Source: Collinsella sp. (GTDB lineage Bacteria; Actinomycetota; Coriobacteriia; Coriobacteriales; Coriobacteriaceae). Taken from it: 13,477 nucleotides of DNA. The position numbers and the translations under genes were made by a program. Location of the stretch: assembly GCA_019424905.1 (NCBI GenBank), contig JAHYYP010000019.1, forward strand, positions 1 through 13,477, given 5' to 3'. The notes below the pieces were generated by a model, which was given only the letters and a program-made list of their open reading frames with translations, was not told where the DNA came from and did no database searches. This document shows, in pieces, positions 5,090 to 11,962 of this stretch. Positions within the stretch are counted from its first letter, which is position 1, and each line of letters opens with the position of its first letter.

Positions 5090-7543
5090 CTAGATAAGCC
5101 CAAAGTGTTCGAGCGCGGTGACGACGCCGTCGTGGTCGAAGCTGTCGGTTACGTAGTCGGCCTTTTCCTTGAGGAAGTCCGGCGCGTTGCCCATAGCGAT
5201 GCCAACATCGACCGCCTCCATGAGGGCGATGTCGTTACTCGCGTCGCCAATGCCATATACGGTGCCGTGGTCTGGCCCCAGGGCGTCAAGCACGGCCTTG
5301 ATTCCGGCCCGTTTGGTGCACTCGCGAGGCGAGATTTCTGTGACCTCGAGTTCGAGCTCATTGAGGCAGAGCAGGGGTCCAAGCTCTTCATCTTGGGCGA
5401 TGCGGTTGGCAAGTGGCGTGGACATAAGAATTTTATAGGCGTTGTAGTGCTCAAGTTGTGTGACGGCGTCGCCCACGGTGCGTGCGTATCCGTACGTCTC
5501 GGGGGCATCTGCACTCATGCGCACCACGCCGTTGAGGCCCTCAAAGCGAATGACCTCGCCCGATTGCTCGAGATAGGGGGCGAGGCGCTGTAACATGCCG
5601 GGGCTTATGGCAGCGTTTCGCACGACGCGCCCCTCGAGTTCGGCGTAACCGCCCGCGAGGCACACGACGCCTGCCCACGGCAGTTCGAGCAGCTTGGGAT
5701 GGATGCAGCTGAGGGTGCGCCCCGTACAGATAAAAGCTTTGTTGCCGTTGGCGACAAACGTGCGAATTGCCTGTGCAACCGTCTCGTTGGGATAGGGGGA
5801 AAGATCTCGCTCGCCCTCGGGGAGCTCTTGGGCAAGTTTGGGATCTTGCCAGGCGAGCGTACCGTCGATGTCGAAGAAGCAGACATTGCCATACTTTTTG
5901 GCGCCATCGCCGGCATGAAAAGGCGAGGCGGCGAATGCAAAACCCGGTTCGAGTCCCATAATCTGATCAAAGTGTTCTTTGACGCGGGGTACCGAGATGC
6001 CGATGATTACCTGAGCGGTCTTGCCGGTGACGATGAGGCCTTTGGCACCCGCTGCGACAAAGGTCGCATTGTCCGCGACGATGGAGGGATCCACGACTTC
6101 GACGCGCAGACGCGTGGCGCAGTTGGTTGCGCCCGCAATGTTGGAGACGCCGCCCAGAAGCGTCACAACCTGCTCGGCGAGGAGATGATCTTGTGAGGCT
6201 TGGTTGCCGGAAGCGCCGGTTTTGGATGAGCGCTTTTCGTCAACGTCGTTTCCCGTCAAGCGTGAGAGCGCCGCGTTGCTGGCGATATGGTCCTCGCGTC
6301 CCGGGGTTTTAAGGTCAAAGGTCAGGATAAGACCTCGAAAGCTCAGAAAGAAGATGACGCTAAAGATGAGTCCGATTCCGAGTGCCAAAAGGTAGGAGCC
6401 GGCATGCGCCCGCATGAGCGGGATAAAGTTGAAGGCAGCCATTTCCATAAAGCCGCCCGAGAAGATGCCAACGACGCCAAAGAAGTTCATAGCCATGGCG
6501 AGGCAGGAAGATAGGGCGGCATAGAGCAAAAAGAGCCCGGGATAGGTGAACATAAAGAGAAACTCGAGCGGCTCGGTGACGCCGCAGACCGCCGAAGCGA
6601 CGATGGCGGGCAGAAGGATGGCCTTGAGGCCAGCGCGGCGTTCGGGCTTGGCGGTGGTGTAGAACGCAACGGCGATGGCAGGAAGGCCAAAGAGCTTGAC
6701 CCAGCCGGTGGCGGTGAAACCAGCCCACGGCGCAAGCTCATTGAGGGGGCGCGTGCTATGGGAGAGAATGGGGAGCAAATTGGTCCACGTGGCGTAGATA
6801 CCGTCGTTAATAACTAAATTGTCGTAGTAGATAGGCATGTAGAGCAGGTGGTGCAGCCCCATGGGCTCGAGTGCTCGCTCCAAAAACGCAAAGATACCCA
6901 CGCCGAGGGGGCCGACGCCCACAAGTGCGTGGCGCAGCGTTTCGGTCGCTGCGTATACGAAGGGCACGATGGCGGCCGAGATGGCGGCAAGGGCGAACAC
7001 GGCAAAAAAGCTGATGAGGTAGACCAGCGAGGAACCCGAGAAGGTGCCGAGCCAATCGGGGACCTTGGCATCGTAGAAGCAGTCATGGATGGCGACGACG
7101 GTTGCCGATACCGCTAGCGGGCCGATAATGCCGGTGTCGAGCGTCTTGATGCCGTCGATGATGGTAATGCCGCTAGCGGGGGTCAAAGACGACGGGTACT
7201 TAAGTCCAAGGTTGTCTCCGCTTAGCTTGATGATCTCGCTCAAAAAGAAGCAATAGGCAAAATAAGCCACGAGCGCCTCGAGGCAACAACGTGCCGGTTG
7301 CTTTTGGGCAAGGCCGATGGGAAGCGCTACAGCAAAAAGGAGCGGAAGTCGTTTAAAGACCGTCCACGAGCCGCGCTGAATGATAGTCCAAAAAACGTAC
7401 CAAGGGGTTCCGTATACGGCGAGGTCGCCGACGATATCCGCAGACGTTGCGAGGGCGGAGACGCCGACCATAAGGCCCGATATGGAAAACAGCATGGCGG
7501 GCGCGAACATTGCCCCGCCAAAGCGTTGGATTTTTTGCAGCAT
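5090..7543 (-). CDS. PTS sugar permease EIIC-EIIB fused to a HAD/Cof-type phosphatase domain
   Basis: 817 residues from an ATG with GGGAGG eight bases upstream. Residues 1-~410 are a multi-span EIIC of the glucose/alpha-glucoside superfamily. The opening IQRFGGAMFAPAMLF resembles GlvC/MalP-type permeases, and GVTEPLEFLFMFTYP (321-335) is the conserved EIIC signature. Residues ~453-530 are EIIB with the phosphorylation site NCATRLR, Cys475. Residues ~551-817 are a full HAD domain of the Cof (IIB) type: FFDIDGT (Asp558, Asp560), TGR (Thr607), Lys744, and GIGDASND (Asp767, Asp771), so all catalytic positions are present. EIIC-EIIB imports and phosphorylates a sugar; EIIA must come from elsewhere. 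The fused phosphatase could dephosphorylate the incoming sugar phosphate or a signal derived from it; this is inference. The frame is continuous across both junctions, so this is one gene, not two. Divergent from the GntR-family regulator, which probably controls it. Confidence 0.92.
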   Translation of the reverse strand: MLQKIQRFGGAMFAPAMLFSISGLMVGVSALATSADIVGDLAVYGTPWYVFWTIIQRGSWTVFKRLPLLFAVALPIGLAQKQPARCCLEALVAYFAYCFFLSEIIKLSGDNLGLKYPSSLTPASGITIIDGIKTLDTGIIGPLAVSATVVAIHDCFYDAKVPDWLGTFSGSSLVYLISFFAVFALAAISAAIVPFVYAATETLRHALVGVGPLGVGIFAFLERALEPMGLHHLLYMPIYYDNLVINDGIYATWTNLLPILSHSTRPLNELAPWAGFTATGWVKLFGLPAIAVAFYTTAKPERRAGLKAILLPAIVASAVCGVTEPLEFLFMFTYPGLFLLYAALSSCLAMAMNFFGVVGIFSGGFMEMAAFNFIPLMRAHAGSYLLALGIGLIFSVIFFLSFRGLILTFDLKTPGREDHIASNAALSRLTGNDVDEKRSSKTGASGNQASQDHLLAEQVVTLLGGVSNIAGATNCATRLRVEVVDPSIVADNATFVAAGAKGLIVTGKTAQVIIGISVPRVKEHFDQIMGLEPGFAFAASPFHAGDGAKKYGNVCFFDIDGTLAWQDPKLAQELPEGERDLSPYPNETVAQAIRTFVANGNKAFICTGRTLSCIHPKLLELPWAGVVCLAGGYAELEGRVVRNAAISPGMLQRLAPYLEQSGEVIRFEGLNGVVRMSADAPETYGYARTVGDAVTQLEHYNAYKILMSTPLANRIAQDEELGPLLCLNELELEVTEISPRECTKRAGIKAVLDALGPDHGTVYGIGDASNDIALMEAVDVGIAMGNAPDFLKEKADYVTDSFDHDGVVTALEHFGLI

Positions 7544-7770
7544 GTTCTGCCTCCCGAATATCGAGGCGCGTTGCGCGTGGTGAAACGTTTAAACAATGGA
7601 TTCATTGTAGAGGACCAGACGATTGTCGTACCGGCAGTTTTGATCGAAACCGGTTTGGGCGGGACAGAAACCGTCAACGGTTAAATCCTGTCGCTTTGCC
7701 GATAATCGGTTTAAACAACTTTAAGAAATGCTATCGTGCCTAACCATACATATTCATTAGAGGTGAAGTC
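7544..7770. promoter_or_regulatory. Divergent regulatory region between the PTS gene and the GntR regulator
   Basis: 227 bp holding several dyads: GTTTAAAC at 7587-7594 and again at 7709-7716 (each followed by AA), ACAATG-GATT-CATTGT at 7593-7608, AAACCGGTTT at 7647-7656, and AACCGT-CA-ACGGTT at 7669-7682. On the - strand TACAAT (7604-7609) is a good -10 for the PTS gene, and the first GTTTAAAC lies just downstream of it, where a repressor would block transcription. A poor -35 would suit a weak or activated promoter. For the regulator, TTGCCG (7696-7701) with CTTTAA (7719-7724) is a possible promoter, and the second GTTTAAAC falls between them. Autoregulation and repression of the PTS gene are inferred. 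Confidence 0.6.
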
Positions 7771-8490
7771 ATGCCAAAAGCGATTTACGAAGGAATCTAC
7801 CGCGAGATCCGTTCGCGCATCATTAACGGGACTTATGCGTTTCAGGAGATGCTGCCAACCGAAGCCGAGCTGACCGCGGAGTTTGGCTGCACGCGTAATA
7901 CCGTTCGACGCGCCTTGAGCATGCTGGCCGACCAGATGTTTGTGCAGCCTATACACGGCAAGGGCGTGCGCGTTATTTGGCTCAAGGGCGAAACCGACAT
8001 GCTGGGCGCACTCGAGGAAGTCGAGTCGTTTGGCGAATTTGCAAAGCGCAACAATGCCGTCGCATCGACCGAGGTCAAGTCTTTTGAACATTTGATTTGC
8101 ACTGAGCAACTCTCTCGTCGCCTGGGCTTTAAGGTGGGCGAGGAGTTGATTCGCGTGGTGCGTGTCCGAAGCCTCAACGGCAATGCGCGCCAAGTGGACC
8201 ATGGCTATTTTTTGGCGTCGATCGCCAAGGGCCTGACTCCCGAGATCGCGGCAGATTCTATTTACGGCTATCTGGAGCACAAGCGCGGTGTCAAAGTGAT
8301 GGCGAGCCGTCGTACGGTGAGTGTCGAGCTCGCCAACGATGAGGACTGCAGCTATCTTGACCTCGGCAAATACAACTGCGTTGCCGTCATGGAGAGCCAG
8401 TCGTACACCTCGGACGGCATCTTGTTCGAGGTCACGCATGCCCGCACGCATCCCGAGATCTTCCATTACCGCGTCAACTCCAAGCGATAG
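7771..8490 (+). CDS. GntR-family (HutC/TreR-like) sugar-responsive transcriptional regulator
   Basis: 239 residues; the ATG has GAGGTGA upstream. Residues ~5-70 form the GntR winged helix: YREIRSRIINGTY, LPTEAELTAEFGCTRNTVRRAL with the recognition helix, then the wing ending GKGVRVI. Residues ~85-235 form the UTRA effector-binding domain. Its end (SIYGYLEHKRGVKV, DLGKYNCVAVMESQSYTSDGILFEVTHARTHPE) strongly recalls the B. subtilis trehalose repressor TreR, whose ligand is trehalose-6-phosphate. A sugar-phosphate ligand fits the adjacent PTS permease, which would produce one. It is divergent from the PTS gene and lies upstream of a co-oriented sugar ABC operon. A shared GTTYAAACAA motif and a tre-operator-like site suggest that it controls both. 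The exact ligand is not provable from sequence. Confidence 0.88.
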   Translation: MPKAIYEGIYREIRSRIINGTYAFQEMLPTEAELTAEFGCTRNTVRRALSMLADQMFVQPIHGKGVRVIWLKGETDMLGALEEVESFGEFAKRNNAVASTEVKSFEHLICTEQLSRRLGFKVGEELIRVVRVRSLNGNARQVDHGYFLASIAKGLTPEIAADSIYGYLEHKRGVKVMASRRTVSVELANDEDCSYLDLGKYNCVAVMESQSYTSDGILFEVTHARTHPEIFHYRVNSKR

Positions 8491-8532
8491 CCGGCTAGCT
8501 CGCAGCCTGACGAGACTCATGCCCTCAAAGCG

Positions 8533-8580
8533 AAAACGCCCGGTCAAACCGACGATGCATCGGCTTGACCGGGCGTTTTC
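8533..8580 (+). terminator. Very strong terminator after the GntR regulator
   Basis: Two 20-base arms (AAAACGCCCGGTCAAACCGA, 8533-8552, and its complement at 8560-8579 with one mismatch) enclose a 7-nt loop. The descending arm ends in GTTTT followed by CTCT. It separates the regulator transcript from the ABC operon. Confidence 0.9.
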
Positions 8581-8601
8581 TCTGCATTTGATAACAAATA
8601 A

Positions 8602-8630
8602 TTGTTTATACAAAACTTGTCAAGTATCAA
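8602..8630 (+). promoter_or_regulatory. Candidate promoter of the ABC operon overlapping a tre-operator-like site
   Basis: TTGTTT (8602-8607) and TATCAA (8625-8630) are separated by 17 bp and could be -35 and -10 elements. TTGTTTATACAA (8602-8613) differs at one base from the TTGTATATACAA operator I recall for B. subtilis TreR. The palindrome ACTTG-T-CAAGT (8615-8625) lies inside the spacer. A repressor bound at either would occlude polymerase. This is pattern matching only. Confidence 0.4.
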
Positions 8631-8674
8631 GTTGAAATTACCGTTCACCGAAGTTTTTCTACCGCTCTAGTAAT

Positions 8675-8690
8675 ACTTGTTCAAACAAGT
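8675..8690. promoter_or_regulatory. 16-bp palindromic operator upstream of the ABC operon
   Basis: ACTTGTT-CA-AACAAGT has perfect 7-bp arms. It contains GTTCAAACAA, which matches the GTTTAAACAA found twice in the region between the PTS and regulator genes. Its size and ACT...AGT ends also resemble operators of the DasR/NagR branch of HutC regulators. It lies ~107 bp upstream of the ATG at 8797. Confidence 0.55.
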
Positions 8691-8722
8691 AGCCAAATAG
8701 CGTATCGTACAAATCAGCAAAA

Positions 8723-8773
8723 GGGGCAAAGTCCCCGAGCCAATCTCCGAAGGCGGCGGCAAAGGGTGCCGCC
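8723..8773 (+). promoter_or_regulatory. Structured 5' leader of the sugar ABC operon (two hairpins)
   Basis: Two GC-rich hairpins precede the binding-protein gene: one spanning 8723-8736 with arms GGGG and CCCC, and GGCGGC-AAAGGGT-GCCGCC (8755-8773). The second ends 23 bases before the start codon and just ahead of the ribosome binding site. They may stabilise the 5' end of a highly expressed mRNA. I could not fit them to a riboswitch class. Confidence 0.4.
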
Positions 8774-8796
8774 ACGGTGTGAAAGGGTGGATTGTA

Positions 8797-10113
8797 ATGA
8801 AGAACGAAATGAGCAGAAGGCAGTTCCTGGGCTTTGCTGGTTCCGCGGCTGCGGTTCTTGGTCTGGGTCTCGTGGGCTGCGGTGGCTCCGCCGGCTCCGG
8901 CTCCTCTGCTTCTGGTGACGCTGCCGAGGTTTACTTCCTCCAATTTAAGCCCGAGGTCGACAAGGAGTGGAAGGAGATCGCCAAGGCGTACAAGGAGGAG
9001 AAGGGCGTCGAGGTCAAGATCGTGACCGCCGCCTCCAACACCTACGAGGAGAAGCTCAAGTCCGAGATGTCCAAGAGCTCCGCTCCGACCCTGTTCCAGG
9101 TCAACGGCCCCACCGGTCTTAAGAACTGGAAGGATTACTGCGCCGACCTGTCCGATACCAAGCTCCGCGGTGAGCTCATTGACGACTCCCTGGCTCTGCA
9201 GTCCGATGGCAAGGATCTGGGTATCGACTGGGTCCAGGAGAGCTACGGCATCATCTACAACAAGCAGCTGCTCGAGAAGGCTGGCTACAAGGCCGAGGAC
9301 ATCAACTCCTTCGACAAGCTGAAGGCTTGCGCTGACGACATCCAGGCCCGCAAGGACGAGCTTGGCGTTGAGGGTGCCTTCACTTCTGCCGGCATGGATG
9401 ACTCCTCCAGCTGGCGCTACACCACCCACCTCGCCAACCTCCCGCTCTACTACGAGTTCGAGAAGGAGCACAACCAGGAGGACGACGAGATCAAGGGCGA
9501 GTATCTCGACAACTTCAAGCAGATTTTCGACCTGTACATCACCGACTCCACCTGCGATCCTTCGCAGCTTGCCTCCAAGACCGGCGACGACGCCACCAAC
9601 GAGTTCGCAACCGGCAAGGCCGTCTTCTATCAGAACGGCTCTTGGGCATACGCTGACCTCACCAAGGCCGGTATGACCGACGACCAGCTCGGCATGCTGC
9701 CGATCTACATCGGCGTCGACGGCGAGGAGAACCAGGGCCTGTGCTCCGGCGGCGAGAACTACTGGTGCGTGAGCTCCCAGGCTTCCGAGGATGCTCAGAA
9801 GGCCACCGAGGACTTCATGTACTGGTGCGTCACCGCTGACACCCCGACCAGCATCATCGCCGACAAGATGGGTCTGACCGCTCCGTTCAAGAGCGCCAAG
9901 GAGACCACCAACGTCTTCTCGCAGCAGGCCGTTGCCATGGCCAAGGACGGCAAGAAGACCGTCGCTTGGGACTTCGTTTACATCCCCTCCGAGGAGTGGA
10001 AGAAGAACCTCAAGCAGGCTCTGATCGCTTATGCTGCCGACAACACCAAGTGGGACGGCGTCAAGAACGCCTTCGTCGATGGCTGGAAGACCGAGAAGGC
10101 TGCTTCCGAGTAA
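8797..10113 (+). CDS. Extracellular sugar-binding lipoprotein of a CUT1 ABC importer
   Basis: 438 residues from the ATG at 8797, which has AAGGG nine bases upstream. A GTG at 8779 is in frame but would put extra residues ahead of the signal peptide, so I prefer the ATG. The N-terminus carries a twin-arginine motif SRRQFLG (6-12), a hydrophobic stretch and a lipobox LVGC with Cys28. The protein is therefore likely exported folded by Tat and anchored as a lipoprotein. A Gly/Ser linker follows, then a family 1 solute-binding fold (EVYFLQFKPEVDKEWKEIAKAY; later FATGKAVFYQNGSWAYADL, a typical ligand-lobe motif). It delivers a sugar to the two permeases downstream. Codon use is far more biased than in the neighbours (Lys almost always AAG, Glu almost always GAG), implying high expression. 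The substrate is unknown; an alpha-glucoside fits the nearby TreR-like regulator but is not shown. Confidence 0.93.
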   Translation: MKNEMSRRQFLGFAGSAAAVLGLGLVGCGGSAGSGSSASGDAAEVYFLQFKPEVDKEWKEIAKAYKEEKGVEVKIVTAASNTYEEKLKSEMSKSSAPTLFQVNGPTGLKNWKDYCADLSDTKLRGELIDDSLALQSDGKDLGIDWVQESYGIIYNKQLLEKAGYKAEDINSFDKLKACADDIQARKDELGVEGAFTSAGMDDSSSWRYTTHLANLPLYYEFEKEHNQEDDEIKGEYLDNFKQIFDLYITDSTCDPSQLASKTGDDATNEFATGKAVFYQNGSWAYADLTKAGMTDDQLGMLPIYIGVDGEENQGLCSGGENYWCVSSQASEDAQKATEDFMYWCVTADTPTSIIADKMGLTAPFKSAKETTNVFSQQAVAMAKDGKKTVAWDFVYIPSEEWKKNLKQALIAYAADNTKWDGVKNAFVDGWKTEKAASE

Positions 10114-10144
10114 GCAGTTGCTGCCCAAGCTATCTGATTAGCGA

Positions 10145-10180
10145 CAGGGGGCGGGCAGACGTAGGTTTGCCCGCCCCCTG
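10145..10180 (+). promoter_or_regulatory. Intercistronic hairpin between binding protein and first permease
   Basis: A perfect 13-bp GC stem (CAGGGGGCGGGCA / TGCCCGCCCCCTG) extends inward through a G-T and two more pairs to a GTAG loop, 16 pairs in all. No U-tract follows. Such hairpins protect the upstream mRNA from 3' exonucleases or partly terminate, so that binding protein is made in excess over permease. The start of the permease is 20 bases further on. Confidence 0.75.
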
Positions 10181-10200
10181 CATATTGAAAGGACCCTTCT

Positions 10201-11055
10201 ATGGGCAAAGCACTCAAGCGCTGGTGGCCGCTCTTTATGCTGCCCACGTGCCTGGCGTTTATGATCGGGTTCGTGATCCCTTTTATCCAGGGCTTCTATC
10301 TCTCGTTCTGCCAGTTTATTACCATTAACAACGCGCACTTTGTCGGTATCGCGAACTACGTGCGCGCGCTGTCCGATCCGCAGTTTGCCACGTCGTTCTT
10401 CTTTACCGTGGCGTTTGCCTTCCTGTCGACGGTGCTCATCAACGTGATCGCCCTGGCAATTGCGCAGGCGCTCACCCGCAAGGCGCTCAAAGGCACCAAC
10501 ATCTTCCGTACGATCTTCTTTATGCCTAACCTGATCGGCGGCATCGTGTTGGGCTACATCTGGCAGATCCTGATCAACTGCCTGCTCTCCAACGTGGGCG
10601 CCCAGCTCATTGCCCTTAACTCCGCTGCCGGCTTCTGGGGCCTTATCATCCTGACCCTGTGGCAGCAGGTCGGCTACATGATGATCATCTACATCGCCGG
10701 TCTGCAGTCCATTCCGTCCGACTACATCGAGGCCGCCAAGGTCGACGGTGCCACGGCATGGCAGACGTTTTGGAAGGTTAAGATCCCTAACCTGATGCCG
10801 ACCATCACCATCTGCCTGTTCCTGTCCATCACCAACGGCTTTAAGCTGTTCGACCAGAACCTCGCCCTTACCGGCGGCGCCCCCGCGCACTCCACCGAGA
10901 TGCTCGCCCTGAACATCTACAACACGTTCTATTCGCGTGCCGGTATCGCATGGCAGGGCATCGGTCAGGCCAAGGCGGTTATCTTCTGCATCCTGGTCGT
11001 AGCCATCTCCATGATTCAGCTTAAGGCCACGAGGTCCAAGGAGGTGCAGCAGTAA
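10201..11055 (+). CDS. Sugar ABC transporter permease, MalF-type
   Basis: 284 residues with about six hydrophobic spans beginning at WWPLFMLPTCLAFMIGFVIP. The cytoplasmic EAA loop, EAAKVDGATAWQTFWKVKIP (177-196), is the docking site for the ATPase; it is the hallmark of binding-protein-dependent permeases, and this form is typical of the CUT1 (MalF) class. A weak AAAGGACC binding site precedes the ATG. It pairs with the next gene to form the heterodimeric channel for the sugar brought by the upstream lipoprotein. The stop codon overlaps the next start (TAATG), implying translational coupling. Confidence 0.94.
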   Translation: MGKALKRWWPLFMLPTCLAFMIGFVIPFIQGFYLSFCQFITINNAHFVGIANYVRALSDPQFATSFFFTVAFAFLSTVLINVIALAIAQALTRKALKGTNIFRTIFFMPNLIGGIVLGYIWQILINCLLSNVGAQLIALNSAAGFWGLIILTLWQQVGYMMIIYIAGLQSIPSDYIEAAKVDGATAWQTFWKVKIPNLMPTITICLFLSITNGFKLFDQNLALTGGAPAHSTEMLALNIYNTFYSRAGIAWQGIGQAKAVIFCILVVAISMIQLKATRSKEVQQ

Positions 11056-11894
11056 TGAAACGCGATAAGGTTATCAACCGCGCGCTCTCGATTTTCTTTA
11101 CGATCCTGTCGCTCGCGTGGATCTACCCCGTGTTCATGATCGCGCTCAATTCCTTTAAAAAGGCGACTGCAATCAGCACCACCACGGCGTTCGATCTGCT
11201 CACGCCCGAGACGTTCAACGGCCTCGCAAACTACATGCATGCCCTTAACGAGCAGGGCTTTGCCTCGGCATTTATGTACTCGCTCATCATCACGGTCACG
11301 TCGGTCGTGCTGATTCTGGTGTGCTGCTCCATGTGTGCTTGGTACGTAGTGCGCGTCAACAGCAAGATCTCGAACTTCTTCTATTACCTGTTCGTCTTCT
11401 CGATGGTCGTGCCCTTCCAGATGCTCATGTTCACGCTGTCCAATTTGGCGGACCGCATCGGCTTCAACACGCCGTTCAACATCTGCTTTATCTACCTGGG
11501 CTTTGGCGCGGGCCTGGCGGTCTTTATGTTCGCCGGCTTTGTAAAGAACATCCCACTCGAGATCGAGGAGGCGGCCATGATCGACGGCTGCAACCCGGTC
11601 CAGGTGTTCTTTAAGATCGTCCTTCCCATCATGAAGCCCACCTATCTTTCGGTCGGCATTCTCGAGACCATGTGGGTCTGGAACGACTACCTGCTGCCCT
11701 ACCTTACGCTCGACTCCACCAAGTACAAGACCATTCCTATCTTGATCCAGTACTTCCGCGGCGGCTACGGCCACGTCGAGCTCGGCCCCATGATGGCTTG
11801 CATCATGATGGTCGTTGTCCCCATCGTCATCATGTACATCCTCTGCCAGAAGTACATCATCGACGGCGTGGTGGCAGGTGCCGTCAAGGGCTGA
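11055..11894 (+). CDS. Sugar ABC transporter permease, MalG-type
   Basis: 279 residues with about six membrane spans and the EAA loop EEAAMIDGCNPVQVFFKIVLP (171-191), followed by WVWNDYLLPYLTL (208-220), a motif of MalG-type CUT1 permeases. The ATG overlaps the preceding TAA by one base. Its ribosome binding site, GGAGGTG, lies inside the end of the MalF-type gene, so the two subunits are probably made in equal amounts. It ends with the short basic/hydrophobic tail usual for the family. Confidence 0.94.
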   Translation: MKRDKVINRALSIFFTILSLAWIYPVFMIALNSFKKATAISTTTAFDLLTPETFNGLANYMHALNEQGFASAFMYSLIITVTSVVLILVCCSMCAWYVVRVNSKISNFFYYLFVFSMVVPFQMLMFTLSNLADRIGFNTPFNICFIYLGFGAGLAVFMFAGFVKNIPLEIEEAAMIDGCNPVQVFFKIVLPIMKPTYLSVGILETMWVWNDYLLPYLTLDSTKYKTIPILIQYFRGGYGHVELGPMMACIMMVVVPIVIMYILCQKYIIDGVVAGAVKG

Positions 11895-11918
11895 TGCCGT
11901 AACTGTTTTGCAAGTTTC

Positions 11919-11945
11919 TGCGGCGCCCCTCAGCGCGGCGCCGCA
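11919..11945 (+). promoter_or_regulatory. Intercistronic hairpin before the ATPase gene
   Basis: TGCGGCGCC and GGCGCCGCA form a perfect 9-bp stem with a 9-nt loop, without a U-tract. It lies 18 bases before the ATPase start and may set different ATPase and permease levels or stabilise processed mRNA. Confidence 0.6.
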
Positions 11946-11962
11946 CATCGAAAGGTAAAGAC

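Noticed and set aside
7711..8613. 300-codon open frame on the - strand
   Set aside because: Antisense to the GntR regulator and running through its terminator; no family resemblance.
8690..8796. c-di-GMP-I (GEMM) riboswitch in the ABC operon leader
   Set aside because: Only a short stretch resembles the core; the conserved second hairpin and long-range helix cannot be drawn.
8779..8796. GTG start for the sugar-binding protein
   Set aside because: It overlaps the sequence that serves as ribosome binding site for the ATG at 8797, and would add residues ahead of a well-formed Tat/lipobox signal peptide.
8659..10128. 489-codon open frame on the - strand
   Set aside because: Antisense to the sugar-binding lipoprotein. 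Its Leu/Val/Gly-rich composition is a by-product of the GAG/AAG/C-ending codons on the real strand.
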